64,000 bases of DNA from Polycyclovorans sp002706265. Lineage in GTDB: Bacteria; Pseudomonadota; Gammaproteobacteria; Nevskiales; Nevskiaceae. Position numbers and translations under genes: made by a program. Location: positions 229,032-293,031 of the forward strand of contig CAXBBM010000002.1 in the NCBI GenBank assembly GCA_963973915.1. Reading direction: 5' to 3'. The notes beneath the pieces are model-generated. The model was not told where the DNA came from. It saw only the letters and a list, made by a program, of their open reading frames with translations, and did not search any database. Positions 8,218-17,732 of the stretch are shown here, piece by piece. The stretch's first letter is position 1. Every line of letters begins with the position of its first letter.

Positions 8218-9222
8218 ATGAACTGGTTCTATCGCCTGTCGGTCGTCGCCACGGTTCTGTGCCTGGTCGTGGTGGTCCTCGGTGCCTACGTGCGCCTGTC
8301 GGATGCCGGCCTGGGGTGTCCCGATTGGCCCGGCTGCTATGGTCATCTGACCGTGCCCGAGGCCGAGGAACACATTGCCCGTGCCGAGGCGCGCTTCCCG
8401 GAGCGCCCGGTGGACGTGGGCAAGGCGTGGCTGGAAATGATTCATCGCTATGCGGCCTCGACGCTCGGTCTGTTGCTGGTGGCCAGCGCGGTGATCAGCC
8501 TGCGCCACCGCGGCAGTTCAATGCCCACCAAGCTGCCGTGGGTGCTGCTGGTGGCCGTGCTGCTGCAGGGCACCCTGGGGATGTGGACCGTAACCTGGTT
8601 GCTGAAACCGGCGGTGGTGACGGCGCACCTGCTCGGCGGCATGACCATTCTGGCGCTGTTGTTTTTGCAGACCCTGTCCACGCGCCGCGCCGTGCGCAGC
8701 GCCTCGCCGGGCATCAAGCCGCCGCCCCATGTATCGCCGGGGCTGCGGCGTTTTGGATTGATTGCGCTGGTGGTGCTGGCGCTGCAGATCTTTCTCGGCG
8801 GGTGGACGTCGACCAACTACGCCGCATTCGGCTGCCCCGACTTCCCCACCTGCAACGGCGCCTACTGGCCCCCCGAGACCGACTTTCGCAGTGGCTTCAA
8901 AATCTGGCATGGCATCGGTGAAGATTTTGAAGGCGGCATTCTGAGTCAGGACGCGCGCGCCACCATTCACTACGTGCATCGTCTGGGTGCCATCGTCACC
9001 ACGCTGCTGCTGGGGTTTCTCGCCCTGCGCTTGTGGCGCAAGGCACGCCTGCCCGTGCACGCGACAGCACTGGCGGCGGCGCTGGTGCTGCAAGTGCTGA
9101 TCGGCATCGGCATCGTCGAATTGCAATTGCCTCTGGGCCTGGCGACGGCCCATAACCTCGGCGCCGCATTGCTGCTGCTGGCGGTGGTTGCCGCCAACCA
9201 TCGCCTCTGGCGCAGCGCTTGA
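8218..9222 (+). CDS. ctaA: Heme A synthase
   Basis: COX15/CtaA family monooxygenase that oxidises the C8 methyl of heme O to give heme A. It has 334 residues and eight predicted helices. The N-terminal loop cysteines C34 and C40 (CPDWPGC) and the paired loop later (CPDFPTC) match the family. The heme-ligand histidines appear in MIHRYA, HLLGG, HYVHRLG and AHNLGA. It is followed at once by ctaB, the preceding enzyme in the pathway. Confidence 0.95.
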   Translation: MNWFYRLSVVATVLCLVVVVLGAYVRLSDAGLGCPDWPGCYGHLTVPEAEEHIARAEARFPERPVDVGKAWLEMIHRYAASTLGLLLVASAVISLRHRGSSMPTKLPWVLLVAVLLQGTLGMWTVTWLLKPAVVTAHLLGGMTILALLFLQTLSTRRAVRSASPGIKPPPHVSPGLRRFGLIALVVLALQIFLGGWTSTNYAAFGCPDFPTCNGAYWPPETDFRSGFKIWHGIGEDFEGGILSQDARATIHYVHRLGAIVTTLLLGFLALRLWRKARLPVHATALAAALVLQVLIGIGIVELQLPLGLATAHNLGAALLLLAVVAANHRLWRSA

Positions 9223-9230
9223 GCCCCGCC

Positions 9231-10136
9231 ATGAGTACGCCTGCCGCCAACTCACGCGTTCACGAGTACTACGAACTCTGCAAGCCCCGGGTGGTGATGC
9301 TGATCGTGTTCACCGCGGTGGTGGGCATGTTTCTCGCCGTTCCGGGGCTGCCGCCGCTTTCAGCCTTGCTGTGGGGCACCCTGGGCATCGGGCTGCAAGC
9401 GTCATCAGCGGCCGCCATCAATCAGATCATCGACCGCGGCATCGATGCCCGCATGGCGCGAACCTGCGGTCGGCCGCTGGTCACCGGCACGCTGGGCATG
9501 ACCGAGAGCATCGCTTTTGCCACCGTGATCGGCCTGGCGGGGTTCGTCTTGCTGTGGTTTGCCGTCAACCCATTGACGGCGGTGCTCACGCAGTTCGCCC
9601 TGGTGGGTTATGCCGGCATCTACACCCTGTTTCTGAAGCGTGCCACGCCGCAGAACATTGTCATTGGTGGCGCGGCGGGGGCCGCACCGCCGGTGCTGGG
9701 CTGGGCGGCGGTCACTGGCACCGTGGACCCGCACGCGCTGATTCTGTTTCTGATCATCTTCATCTGGACGCCGCCGCACTTCTGGGCGCTGGCAATCGAG
9801 CGGCACAAGGAATATGCCGATGCCGACGTGCCCATGCTGCCGGTCACCCATGGCATCGCGTACACCCGCACGCAGGTGCTGCTGTATACGGTGCTGTTGT
9901 TTGTCGGCAGCCTGCTGCCGTTCGTGTTCGGCATGAGCGGCGTGGTCTATCTGGCGGGGGCGGTGCTGCTCAGTGGGCGGTTTCTGCAGTACGCCATTCG
10001 CCTCAAATATCGCCCGGTGCCCGGTCTGCCGATGAAGACCTTCGGCTTCTCCATCGTCTACCTGATGGGTATCTTCGCGCTGTTGCTGGTCGACCATTAC
10101 CTGCCGTACGACCGGATTGCGGCATTGATGGATTAG
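9231..10136 (+). CDS. ctaB: Protoheme IX farnesyltransferase (heme O synthase)
   Basis: UbiA-family prenyltransferase that adds a farnesyl group to protoheme to make heme O for the oxidase; 301 residues, about nine helices. The first aspartate-rich motif, N64-Q-I-I-D68-R-G-I-D72, binds the Mg-diphosphate. The second motif lies in the YADADVPMLP region. I start at the ATG at 9231, which follows the ctaA stop; an upstream in-frame TTG at 9219 would overlap ctaA but adds only MSPA. Confidence 0.95.
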   Translation: MSTPAANSRVHEYYELCKPRVVMLIVFTAVVGMFLAVPGLPPLSALLWGTLGIGLQASSAAAINQIIDRGIDARMARTCGRPLVTGTLGMTESIAFATVIGLAGFVLLWFAVNPLTAVLTQFALVGYAGIYTLFLKRATPQNIVIGGAAGAAPPVLGWAAVTGTVDPHALILFLIIFIWTPPHFWALAIERHKEYADADVPMLPVTHGIAYTRTQVLLYTVLLFVGSLLPFVFGMSGVVYLAGAVLLSGRFLQYAIRLKYRPVPGLPMKTFGFSIVYLMGIFALLLVDHYLPYDRIAALMD

Positions 10137-10163
10137 CCGTCGTTGTCCGGCCAGTGGGCCACA

Positions 10164-10191
10164 AAAAAGGCAGCGATCGCGCTGCCTTTTT
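10164..10191. terminator. Bidirectional intrinsic terminator between ctaB and rpoH
   Basis: Twelve-bp perfect stem (10164-10175 with 10180-10191) around ATCG, with A5 at one end and T5 at the other, placed between the convergent genes ctaB and rpoH. Confidence 0.92.
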
Positions 10192-10209
10192 GGTACGTCC
10201 CGGGGCGTG

Positions 10210-11073
<864 letters not shown>

Positions 11074-11163
11074 CTGGACGGCACTCCCGAAACCATGGGG
11101 CAGGATTTTAGCAATCGCTGGCTTGGAGTGCTATTCCGGACAAAGGTTCGCAGCCACCGCCGG

Positions 11164-12141
11164 TCAACTTCCCGGCCCTGAAAAGCGGGGCTCGACCCCG
11201 GCCAGATGGCGTTTTACCGTCCACAGGGCGCCGGCGGTGCCCAGCATCAGGCCGCCCGCCAGCACGCCCAGGCTTGCGTCCCACCCCAGGCCGGCCAGTG
11301 CGTAGTCGCTGCCATAAAGGCTGGCGAAGTAGGCGGCCGGCCCGGTCAGGGCCAGCACCAGAGCCTGTACCAGTGTCCAGGCCAGCACCCCGCCCATCAA
11401 ACCCAGCAGCACGCCGGTGTAGAGGAACGGGCGCTGGATGAATCGTGCCGAGGCCCCGATCAGCTTCATGACCACGATCTCGTCGCGGCGCCGCTCGATT
11501 TCCAGCCGCAGGGTGTTGCCGATGATGATGATCACGGCGATGCCGATGCCCAGTGCCACCAGGGTGATGGCCCGGTTCACGAGGCGCAGCAGGGCATGCA
11601 GTCGTTCCAGCCATTGCTGGTCGAGCTTGGCGAAGGCCACCTCCGGACGGGCCGCGTGGCGCTGCATCACGGCGGTGATGGCCTCGCGGCTCAGGTCATC
11701 CTCAGGGGTCAGGACGATCACCGCCGGGAGCGGGTTCTCGTCCAGCAGGTCCAGTGCATTGGCGAAGCCGGAATGGGCCCGGAACTCGGCCAGCGCCGCC
11801 TCACGCGAGATGTACCGGGTGTCGTTCACCTGCGCGTCCGCTTTCAGGGTGGCGGCCAGCGCCGCACCCTCGGCGGCGCTGACGGCATCTTCAAGGTAGA
11901 ACGACACCTGCACCGCGCCCTGCCAGGCACTGCTGACCTCGCCTGCATTGCGCACCAGCACGTGCAAGGCCGCCGGCAGCGCCAGCGTCAAGCCCACCAC
12001 CGCCGCCGTGAGCAGGGTGCCCAGTGGCGCGGCGCGAACATGGCGCAGGGTCTGGGCAATGGCCTGCCGATGGCCGCGCAGCCAGCGGCGGACTGCGCCG
12101 GGCGGCCGCGGCGGCGCTTGCGCGCGGGGCTTAGCGGCCAT
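11164..12141 (-). CDS. ftsX: Cell division membrane protein FtsX
   Basis: Membrane partner of FtsE. The complex regulates septal murein hydrolases through EnvC-type activators, and an envC is also encoded in this window. It has 325 residues: a basic, proline-rich cytoplasmic head, a first helix at about 40-62, a large periplasmic domain, and three more helices in the last 140 residues with the conserved RRRDEIVVMKLIGA segment. The start overlaps ftsE by 11 bases. Confidence 0.95.
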   Translation of the reverse strand: MAAKPRAQAPPRPPGAVRRWLRGHRQAIAQTLRHVRAAPLGTLLTAAVVGLTLALPAALHVLVRNAGEVSSAWQGAVQVSFYLEDAVSAAEGAALAATLKADAQVNDTRYISREAALAEFRAHSGFANALDLLDENPLPAVIVLTPEDDLSREAITAVMQRHAARPEVAFAKLDQQWLERLHALLRLVNRAITLVALGIGIAVIIIIGNTLRLEIERRRDEIVVMKLIGASARFIQRPFLYTGVLLGLMGGVLAWTLVQALVLALTGPAAYFASLYGSDYALAGLGWDASLGVLAGGLMLGTAGALWTVKRHLAGVEPRFSGPGS

Positions 12142-12832
12142 GTCGCAGCGCCTTGCCGGACGGATGGAGGCTCAGGTGTCCGCCATCAAGATGAAACACC
12201 CGATAGCCCTCGATCTGCTCGATCAATTCTTCGGCGTGGGTGGCGATCAGCAGGCTCACGCCGGCGCGGTTGTAGCGCTGGAACAGGTCCATCACGCCCA
12301 GCGCGGTGTCGTGGTCGAGGTTGCCGGTGGGTTCATCGGCGAGGATCAGCAGTGGCCGGGTGACCACGGCGCGCGCCACGCCCACGCGCTGCTGCTCGCC
12401 GCCGGAGAGCCGGATCGGCATCACCGCCGCCTTGTTGAGCAGGCCAACCGAGTCGAGCGCGGCGCGCACCCGCCGGGCAATGTCGTGGTCGGCATGGCCC
12501 TGAATGCGCAAGGGCAGCGCGACGTTGTCGAACACGCTGCGGTCGTAGAGCAGGTTGAACTGCTGAAAGATCAGCCCCAGATGCTGGCGGTAATCGGGCA
12601 CGTGGCGCGGCGCCAGGGCGGCCACGTTCTGGCCGTTGACGCGCACCTGTCCGCGATTGGCCACCTCCAGACGCGCAATCAGTTTCAGCAGGGTCGATTT
12701 GCCGGCCCCCGAGGCGCCGGTGAGAAACGCCATCTCGCCCAGATTCAGGCGCAGGCTGGCGTCGGTGAGCACGTCGTGACCGCCGGGATAGCGGTGCGTG
12801 ACGCGCTCAAACTCGACCAGCGGCGGGTTCAT
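12131..12832 (-). CDS. ftsE: Cell division ATP-binding protein FtsE
   Basis: ABC ATPase that drives FtsX, 233 residues. The Walker A motif GASGAGKST starts at residue 39 (Lys45); the Q-loop, the LSGGEQQR signature, Walker B LILADEP and the switch His in THAEE follow in order. It overlaps ftsY by four bases upstream and ftsX by 11 bases downstream, the standard ftsYEX arrangement. Confidence 0.96.
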   Translation of the reverse strand: MNPPLVEFERVTHRYPGGHDVLTDASLRLNLGEMAFLTGASGAGKSTLLKLIARLEVANRGQVRVNGQNVAALAPRHVPDYRQHLGLIFQQFNLLYDRSVFDNVALPLRIQGHADHDIARRVRAALDSVGLLNKAAVMPIRLSGGEQQRVGVARAVVTRPLLILADEPTGNLDHDTALGVMDLFQRYNRAGVSLLIATHAEELIEQIEGYRVFHLDGGHLSLHPSGKALRHGR

Positions 12833-13764
12833 GTGACGGTCTCGGGCGTGTTCATCAGCGCATCGACGTATTGCCGCGCATCGAAGGGGCGCAGGTCGTC
12901 GATGCCCTCACCGACTCCCACGTAGCGGATCGGCAAGGCCAGTCGCTTGGCGATGGCCAGCACGATGCCGCCCTTGGCGGTGCCGTCAAGTTTGGTGATC
13001 ACCAGCCCCGTGAGGCCCACCGCCTCGTGAAACTGCACGGCCTGCACCAGGGCATTGCCGCCGGTGGTGCCATCGACCACCAGCAGCACCTCGTGCGGGG
13101 CATAGGGGTCGTGCTTCTGCAGCACCCGCTTGATCTTGCGCAACTCCTCCATGAGGTGCCCCTGGGTGTGCAGACGCCCTGCGGTGTCGGCAATCACGAC
13201 GTCGAGCTGGCGGCTGCGGGCCGCCTGCACGGCGTCGAAGATGACGCTGGCGCTGTCGGCGCCCTCACCCTGTGCCGAAATGGGCGTGCCGGTGCGCTCC
13301 GCCCAGGTGGTGAGTTGCTGGACGGCGGCCGCGCGAAACGTGTCGCCCGCGGCCAGCATCACCTTGCGGCCCTGCGATTTGTAGCGATGCGCGAGCTTGC
13401 CGATGGTGGTGGTCTTGCCGGCGCCGTTGACGCCCACCACGAACACGATGAAGGGTTTGATGAAGGGGGGGATGTCCAGCGGCGTCGACACCGGCAGCAG
13501 AATCTCCAACAGGGCCTTGCGCAGGGCCTCGCGCAACTGGCCCTCGTTGCGGACGCGCCCGTGATGAATCTCGGAGCTGAGCGTGGCGATCAGCGTGCCG
13601 GTGGCCTCGACCCCGGCATCGGCCAGCAGCAGGCGTTCTTCCAGCAGTTCGAGGGCGTCATCATCCAGCGTGTCGCCAGAAAACAGCGTGCCCAGGTCGC
13701 GGGTCAGGAAGGAGTCGCCTTGGTTGAGCTTGGCGCGGACTTTGGAAAACCAGGTGTCGGTCAT
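12829..13764 (-). CDS. ftsY: Signal recognition particle receptor FtsY
   Basis: SRP-type GTPase that docks ribosome-SRP complexes on the inner membrane, 311 residues. The P-loop GVNGAGKTT, the DTAGR and TKLDGTAKGG motifs and the N-domain ALLEAD-type helix (LEERLLLADAG) are present. The acidic N-terminal A domain of the E. coli protein is nearly absent: only the short amphipathic MTDTWFSKVRAKL precedes the N domain, so this is a short-form FtsY. Its start overlaps the upstream membrane-protein gene by four bases. Confidence 0.96.
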   Translation of the reverse strand: MTDTWFSKVRAKLNQGDSFLTRDLGTLFSGDTLDDDALELLEERLLLADAGVEATGTLIATLSSEIHHGRVRNEGQLREALRKALLEILLPVSTPLDIPPFIKPFIVFVVGVNGAGKTTTIGKLAHRYKSQGRKVMLAAGDTFRAAAVQQLTTWAERTGTPISAQGEGADSASVIFDAVQAARSRQLDVVIADTAGRLHTQGHLMEELRKIKRVLQKHDPYAPHEVLLVVDGTTGGNALVQAVQFHEAVGLTGLVITKLDGTAKGGIVLAIAKRLALPIRYVGVGEGIDDLRPFDARQYVDALMNTPETVT

Positions 13765-15743
13765 GGGGACGATGCGCCCGCAGCGGGCGTTGAAAGCAGG
13801 TGGATGCCGTAGTCAGGGCGGTAAACGGGATGGGCGTCGGGGAAGACGCGGCTGGGGTCGTAGGCCGCGATCGCCAGCGGATAGTGCATCAGTCCGCCGT
13901 AGACCGCGCGCGACTCCTGCAGGACCAGCGAGCCGATCCAGATCGGTTGCCCATCGGCACGCTTGGCCCCCGAGGCCCACAGGCGCAGCAGCAGTTGCCG
14001 GTCGCGATGGTCCTTGAGCGGGCGGCGCAGGCGCAACAGATCGCGCTCACCGGCATGAATCTGCGGCAGCACCGGCAGTTGTTGGATGGACTCGGGCGCG
14101 CTGAGCCAGCGCAGCACGTCACTGCTGGCCGCCGACGGCGGCGCCGACCAGCCATCGGCTTTCAGGTACGCCTCGATGTCGGCCAGGCGGCCTGCCCACT
14201 GCAGATTGAAGGGCTGACGCGGCCGCCCTGCAATGTCCTGCCGCAGGGTCGGGAAGGCTTGATAGCCATCGACCTCCCATTGGGTGAGCGTGATGCGCGG
14301 CGTCGCCGGTTCCTGCTCGGCGCGCTGCTGAATGTCGGTCGCCCATTGCAGGCTGGTGGCCGCCACCAGCGTGATGACCGCCACCAGAAGGGTTTCGCCG
14401 CGGTGAATCCGCACCGGGCGGTGCCGCCGCAGCCCCAGCCCCAGCAGCGCAGTCCAGATCAGGGCGATGCCCAGGTCAACCAGCACGTGGCTCCACCACT
14501 GCGCGCCGACGTACAGCCGTGCGGCGATGATCAACACGATGATGATGGCCGCCCAGCCGTAGTCGAAGCCGCGCTGTTGCATGGGCAGCCGGGTGGTCAA
14601 CACCACCGGCAGAAAGGCGTAGATGATGATCGCCAGCACCAGGTCGCGTTCCGCGTAGCCGGGCGGCGCCGGCAGGCCAAAGTAGACGAACGGCGCGGGC
14701 AGGGTCGGGATCTGGGTCATGCCCAGCGACAGCGCCCAGCCGAAGGCAATGGCGGCCACCCAGTGCGCCGCCGCACGTATTTTTTTCTGCACCACCAGGC
14801 TGGCCAGCACCGCAGCGGCCACCGGCACGTAGACCGGCCATTCTCCCAGGTGCAGGAACAGGCTGGCCACCGACAGCCCGTAGGCGGTGTGCAGCTCGCG
14901 CAGCCCCTGAAAAACCGTCGCGTCGGTCGGCCAGGGGTACTCGTGCAGGCTGGGCGACCCCACCAGATACAGCGCCAGCCCGCCCAGCGCGCCGAGCAGC
15001 ACCGCCAGCAACATCAGCACCGGGGTTTCGGGCTGCTGCGGGTCGGCGAGCTTGGCGCCAAACAGGCCCAGTCGCCGATAGCGCCGCGACATGTCCAGCA
15101 GCCCCCCCGCCCAGCGCTCGGCGTACACCGAGGCACTGAGCAGTGCCAGGCGGGTCAGCACCACCGCCCCCCAACTGAGCAGCACGATGCAGACCAGCAG
15201 CAGCGCCAGCCGTCCGGCCACCTCGGCCGCCAGCCCCAGGGAGGCGCCAAACACCACACCCGGCATGACGAATGCCAGCGCCCAGCCCATGGCCGCCACG
15301 GCGTCCGCCGCCAGAAACAGGCTCCATTGCATCCCCGAGGCCCCGGCCACGGTGGGCAGGATGGCGCGCAGGGGCCCGAGAAATCGGGCAAGAAAAATGC
15401 CCTTGCCGCCATGACGGTCAAAAAAAAGCTGTGCCCGGTCGATCAATTTTTGTCGGCGCGGACTCCAGGGGTGATCCAGCAATCGGCGCCCGTAGCGCCG
15501 CCCCACCCAGAACGACAGGGCGTCACCGCTGACGCCTCCGGCCGCCGCCACGAGCAGGGTTGTCCACAGGGGCAGCACGTCCAGTGCCACCAGTGCGCCC
15601 ATGGAGAACAGCACCAGTCCGGCGGGCACGAACACGCCGATGATGAACACGGCATCGGTCGCGGCGGCCAGGTACAGGGTCAGCAGTGCCCATCCAGGGT
15701 GGGCCTCGGTCCACGCCAGAAAGCTCTGCGCCAGATCGGTCAT
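13761..15743 (-). CDS. DedA / PAP2-like / LssY C-terminal fusion membrane protein
   Basis: Polytopic protein of 660 residues. Residues ~25-200 are a DedA (VTT) domain with the family-like segment FLARFLGPLR at about 117-126. Residues ~250-440 look like a PAP2 membrane phosphatase domain, recognisable from a YVGAQWWSHVLVDLG segment. The PSGH motif expected there reads PPGY, and no KxxxxxxRP motif is visible, so phosphatase activity is doubtful. Residues ~488-645 match the LssY C-terminal domain. It overlaps hemL and ftsY by four bases each. DedA proteins flip or transport lipids; the job of this fusion is unknown. Confidence 0.78.
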   Translation of the reverse strand: MTDLAQSFLAWTEAHPGWALLTLYLAAATDAVFIIGVFVPAGLVLFSMGALVALDVLPLWTTLLVAAAGGVSGDALSFWVGRRYGRRLLDHPWSPRRQKLIDRAQLFFDRHGGKGIFLARFLGPLRAILPTVAGASGMQWSLFLAADAVAAMGWALAFVMPGVVFGASLGLAAEVAGRLALLLVCIVLLSWGAVVLTRLALLSASVYAERWAGGLLDMSRRYRRLGLFGAKLADPQQPETPVLMLLAVLLGALGGLALYLVGSPSLHEYPWPTDATVFQGLRELHTAYGLSVASLFLHLGEWPVYVPVAAAVLASLVVQKKIRAAAHWVAAIAFGWALSLGMTQIPTLPAPFVYFGLPAPPGYAERDLVLAIIIYAFLPVVLTTRLPMQQRGFDYGWAAIIIVLIIAARLYVGAQWWSHVLVDLGIALIWTALLGLGLRRHRPVRIHRGETLLVAVITLVAATSLQWATDIQQRAEQEPATPRITLTQWEVDGYQAFPTLRQDIAGRPRQPFNLQWAGRLADIEAYLKADGWSAPPSAASSDVLRWLSAPESIQQLPVLPQIHAGERDLLRLRRPLKDHRDRQLLLRLWASGAKRADGQPIWIGSLVLQESRAVYGGLMHYPLAIAAYDPSRVFPDAHPVYRPDYGIHLLSTPAAGASSP

Positions 15744-17035
15744 CGCGCCAATGCAAACGCCTCGGCGGCGGCGGTCAGGGTGTGCGCGAGCTCGGCCTCG
15801 CCGTGTCGCAGGCTGACAAAGCCCGCCTCGAAGGCCGACGGCGCCAGATACACGCCGCGCGCCAGCATGGCGTGGAAGAAGCGGTTGAAGCGGGCGCCGT
15901 CGCAGGCCCGCGCGTCGGCATATCCGCGGATGGGCCCGGCGCCGAAGAACAGGCCGAACATGCTGCCCAGCCGAGTGGTCGTGAAGGCCACCCCGGCGGC
16001 GTCTGCCGCGGCCTGCAGTCCGGTGCACAGTTGCTCGGTGCGGGCCGCGAGTGTGGGGTAGACCGGGCCATCGGCCAGCCGTTGCAGGGTCGCCAGCCCG
16101 GCCGTGACCGCCATGGGGTTCCCCGACAGCGTGCCCGCCTGATACACCGGGCCAACCGGTGAAAGGTGTTGCATCAGCTCGTGACGACCGCCAAAAGCGC
16201 CCATCGGGAGGCCGCCGCCGATGATCTTGCCCAGGGTCACCAGATCGGGTGTGATGCCGTACACGCCGGCCGCGCCCTGCGGGCCGACGCGGAAGCCGGT
16301 CATGACCTCGTCGAAGATCAGCACCGCGCCGGTGGCGGTGGCGCGCTCGCGCAGACCCTGCAGAAAGCCGGGCTGCGGCAGGATGCAGTTCATGTTGCCG
16401 GCAACCGGCTCGATGATGATCGCGGCCAGTTGCGCGCCATGTTCGGCCAGCAGTGCGTCGACGCTGTCGAGGTCGTTGTAGGTCGCGGTGAGCGTGTACC
16501 GGGCCAGTTCTGCAGGCACACCCGGCGACGTGGGAACGCCGAAGGTCAGCAGCCCCGAGCCGGCCTTGACCAGCAGCGCGTCGCCGTGACCGTGGTAACA
16601 GCCCTCGAACTTGAGAATGTAATCGCGCCCGGTGGCGCCGCGCGCCAGTCGCAGGGCGCTCATCGTCGCCTCGGTGCCGCTGGAGCACAGACGCACCTGC
16701 GCCATGCCCGGCACCCGTTCGCAGAGCAGCTCGGCGAGCGTCACTTCGGCCGCCGTCGGCGCCCCGTAGGACATGCCGATGTCGAGCTGCGCGTGCAGCG
16801 CGGCCGTCACTTCGGCAGGGCGGTGGCCGAGAATCATCGGCCCCCACGAGCCGACGTAATCGACATAGCGCTGGCCATCGACGTCGGTGATCCATGCGCC
16901 GTCGGCGCCGGCGATGAAACGCGGCACACCGCCGACGCTGCGAAAGGCGCGCACCGGCGAATTGACGCCGCCGGGGATGGTGTTCTGGGCGCGCTCAAAC
17001 AGCGCGGTGGACTGCGGAGGCTGCTGGGGCGTCAC
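15740..17035 (-). CDS. hemL: Glutamate-1-semialdehyde 2,1-aminomutase
   Basis: PLP enzyme that makes 5-aminolevulinate in the C5 heme pathway, 431 residues. The PLP lysine is K270 in TLGKIIGGG, preceded by FDEVMTGFR. The N-terminal FERAQNTIPGGVNSPVRAF and the gabaculine-site region VGSWGPMILGH are typical. The start is a GTG at 17033-17035. It supplies tetrapyrrole upstream of the heme A genes in the same window and overlaps the next gene by ATGA. Confidence 0.96.
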   Translation of the reverse strand: MTPQQPPQSTALFERAQNTIPGGVNSPVRAFRSVGGVPRFIAGADGAWITDVDGQRYVDYVGSWGPMILGHRPAEVTAALHAQLDIGMSYGAPTAAEVTLAELLCERVPGMAQVRLCSSGTEATMSALRLARGATGRDYILKFEGCYHGHGDALLVKAGSGLLTFGVPTSPGVPAELARYTLTATYNDLDSVDALLAEHGAQLAAIIIEPVAGNMNCILPQPGFLQGLRERATATGAVLIFDEVMTGFRVGPQGAAGVYGITPDLVTLGKIIGGGLPMGAFGGRHELMQHLSPVGPVYQAGTLSGNPMAVTAGLATLQRLADGPVYPTLAARTEQLCTGLQAAADAAGVAFTTTRLGSMFGLFFGAGPIRGYADARACDGARFNRFFHAMLARGVYLAPSAFEAGFVSLRHGEAELAHTLTAAAEAFALAR

Positions 17036-17099
17036 GGCGAAATCCTCGTCACTGGCGGGTCAGTGACCTGATGCGGTGGGGGAACGGGGCAACGGCGCC

Positions 17100-17732
17100 T
17101 CAATTGTACGGGCCCAGCCCTCGCAGGTAGGCACGCGCGGCCAGTTCGATGTCGTCGGCGCCAAACAGACCGTCGACCACCGCGATCAACCGTGCTCCGG
17201 TGGCCGTGACCGCCGGCAGCCGCGCCGGCGTGATGCCGCCGATGGCGCACACCGGTACCGGCAGCGACCGCGCCGCCTCGCGCAGCGTTTCGAGCCGCGC
17301 CGGTGGCGCGTCGGGCTTGGTGTTCGACGGATAGAGCCGACCGAAAGCGACATAGCTCGCGCCGTGGTCAACGGCCCGCCGCGCGCGGGCCAGGTCATCG
17401 CCGCAGGTCACGCCCAGCACGCGGTTCGCCCCCAGTTGCGCGCGCGCGCTGCCGAGGTCGCCATCGCCGGCACCGAGGTGGACGCCGTCGGCATCGACCG
17501 CCAGCGCCAGTGGCAGGTCATCGTTGACGATCAGCCCCGCGCCGTGCGCATGGCAGCAGCTCACCAGCGCGGCGGCGCGGCGCAGGCGCTGCGCCGCACT
17601 GGCGTGCTTGTCGCGGTACTGCACCCAGCGCGCGCCGCCGCGCAGCGCCGCCGTGACGGCGGCCAGCAGGCGCGCGTCGTCGGCACAGACGGCCGCCGAG
17701 GTGATGGCGTACAGCCCGGCCAGGGGCGGCAT
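17100..17732 (-). CDS. thiE: Thiamine-phosphate synthase
   Basis: Couples HMP pyrophosphate to thiazole phosphate, giving thiamine phosphate; 210 residues, a TIM barrel. Conserved pieces are VQYRDK (39-41 region), IVNDD, DGVHLG and AFGRLYPSNTK (the family usually has GPxxxTxTK). CAIGGIT forms the phosphate site. The ATG overlaps the thiD stop by one base (TGATG), so the pair is translated together. Confidence 0.94.
   Translation of the reverse strand: MPPLAGLYAITSAAVCADDARLLAAVTAALRGGARWVQYRDKHASAAQRLRRAAALVSCCHAHGAGLIVNDDLPLALAVDADGVHLGAGDGDLGSARAQLGANRVLGVTCGDDLARARRAVDHGASYVAFGRLYPSNTKPDAPPARLETLREAARSLPVPVCAIGGITPARLPAVTATGARLIAVVDGLFGADDIELAARAYLRGLGPYN

Noticed and set aside
13800..16061. 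Long + strand open frame (753 codons) opposite the DedA-like gene and hemL
   Set aside because: It is antisense to two well-supported genes. Composition is Gln/Arg/His-rich with no domain, as expected from GC-rich reverse frames.
15744..16895. Upstream extension of the DedA-like frame through hemL (to 1044 codons)
   Set aside because: The added part is the out-of-frame reading of hemL. The ATG at 15743 starts a normal DedA domain.
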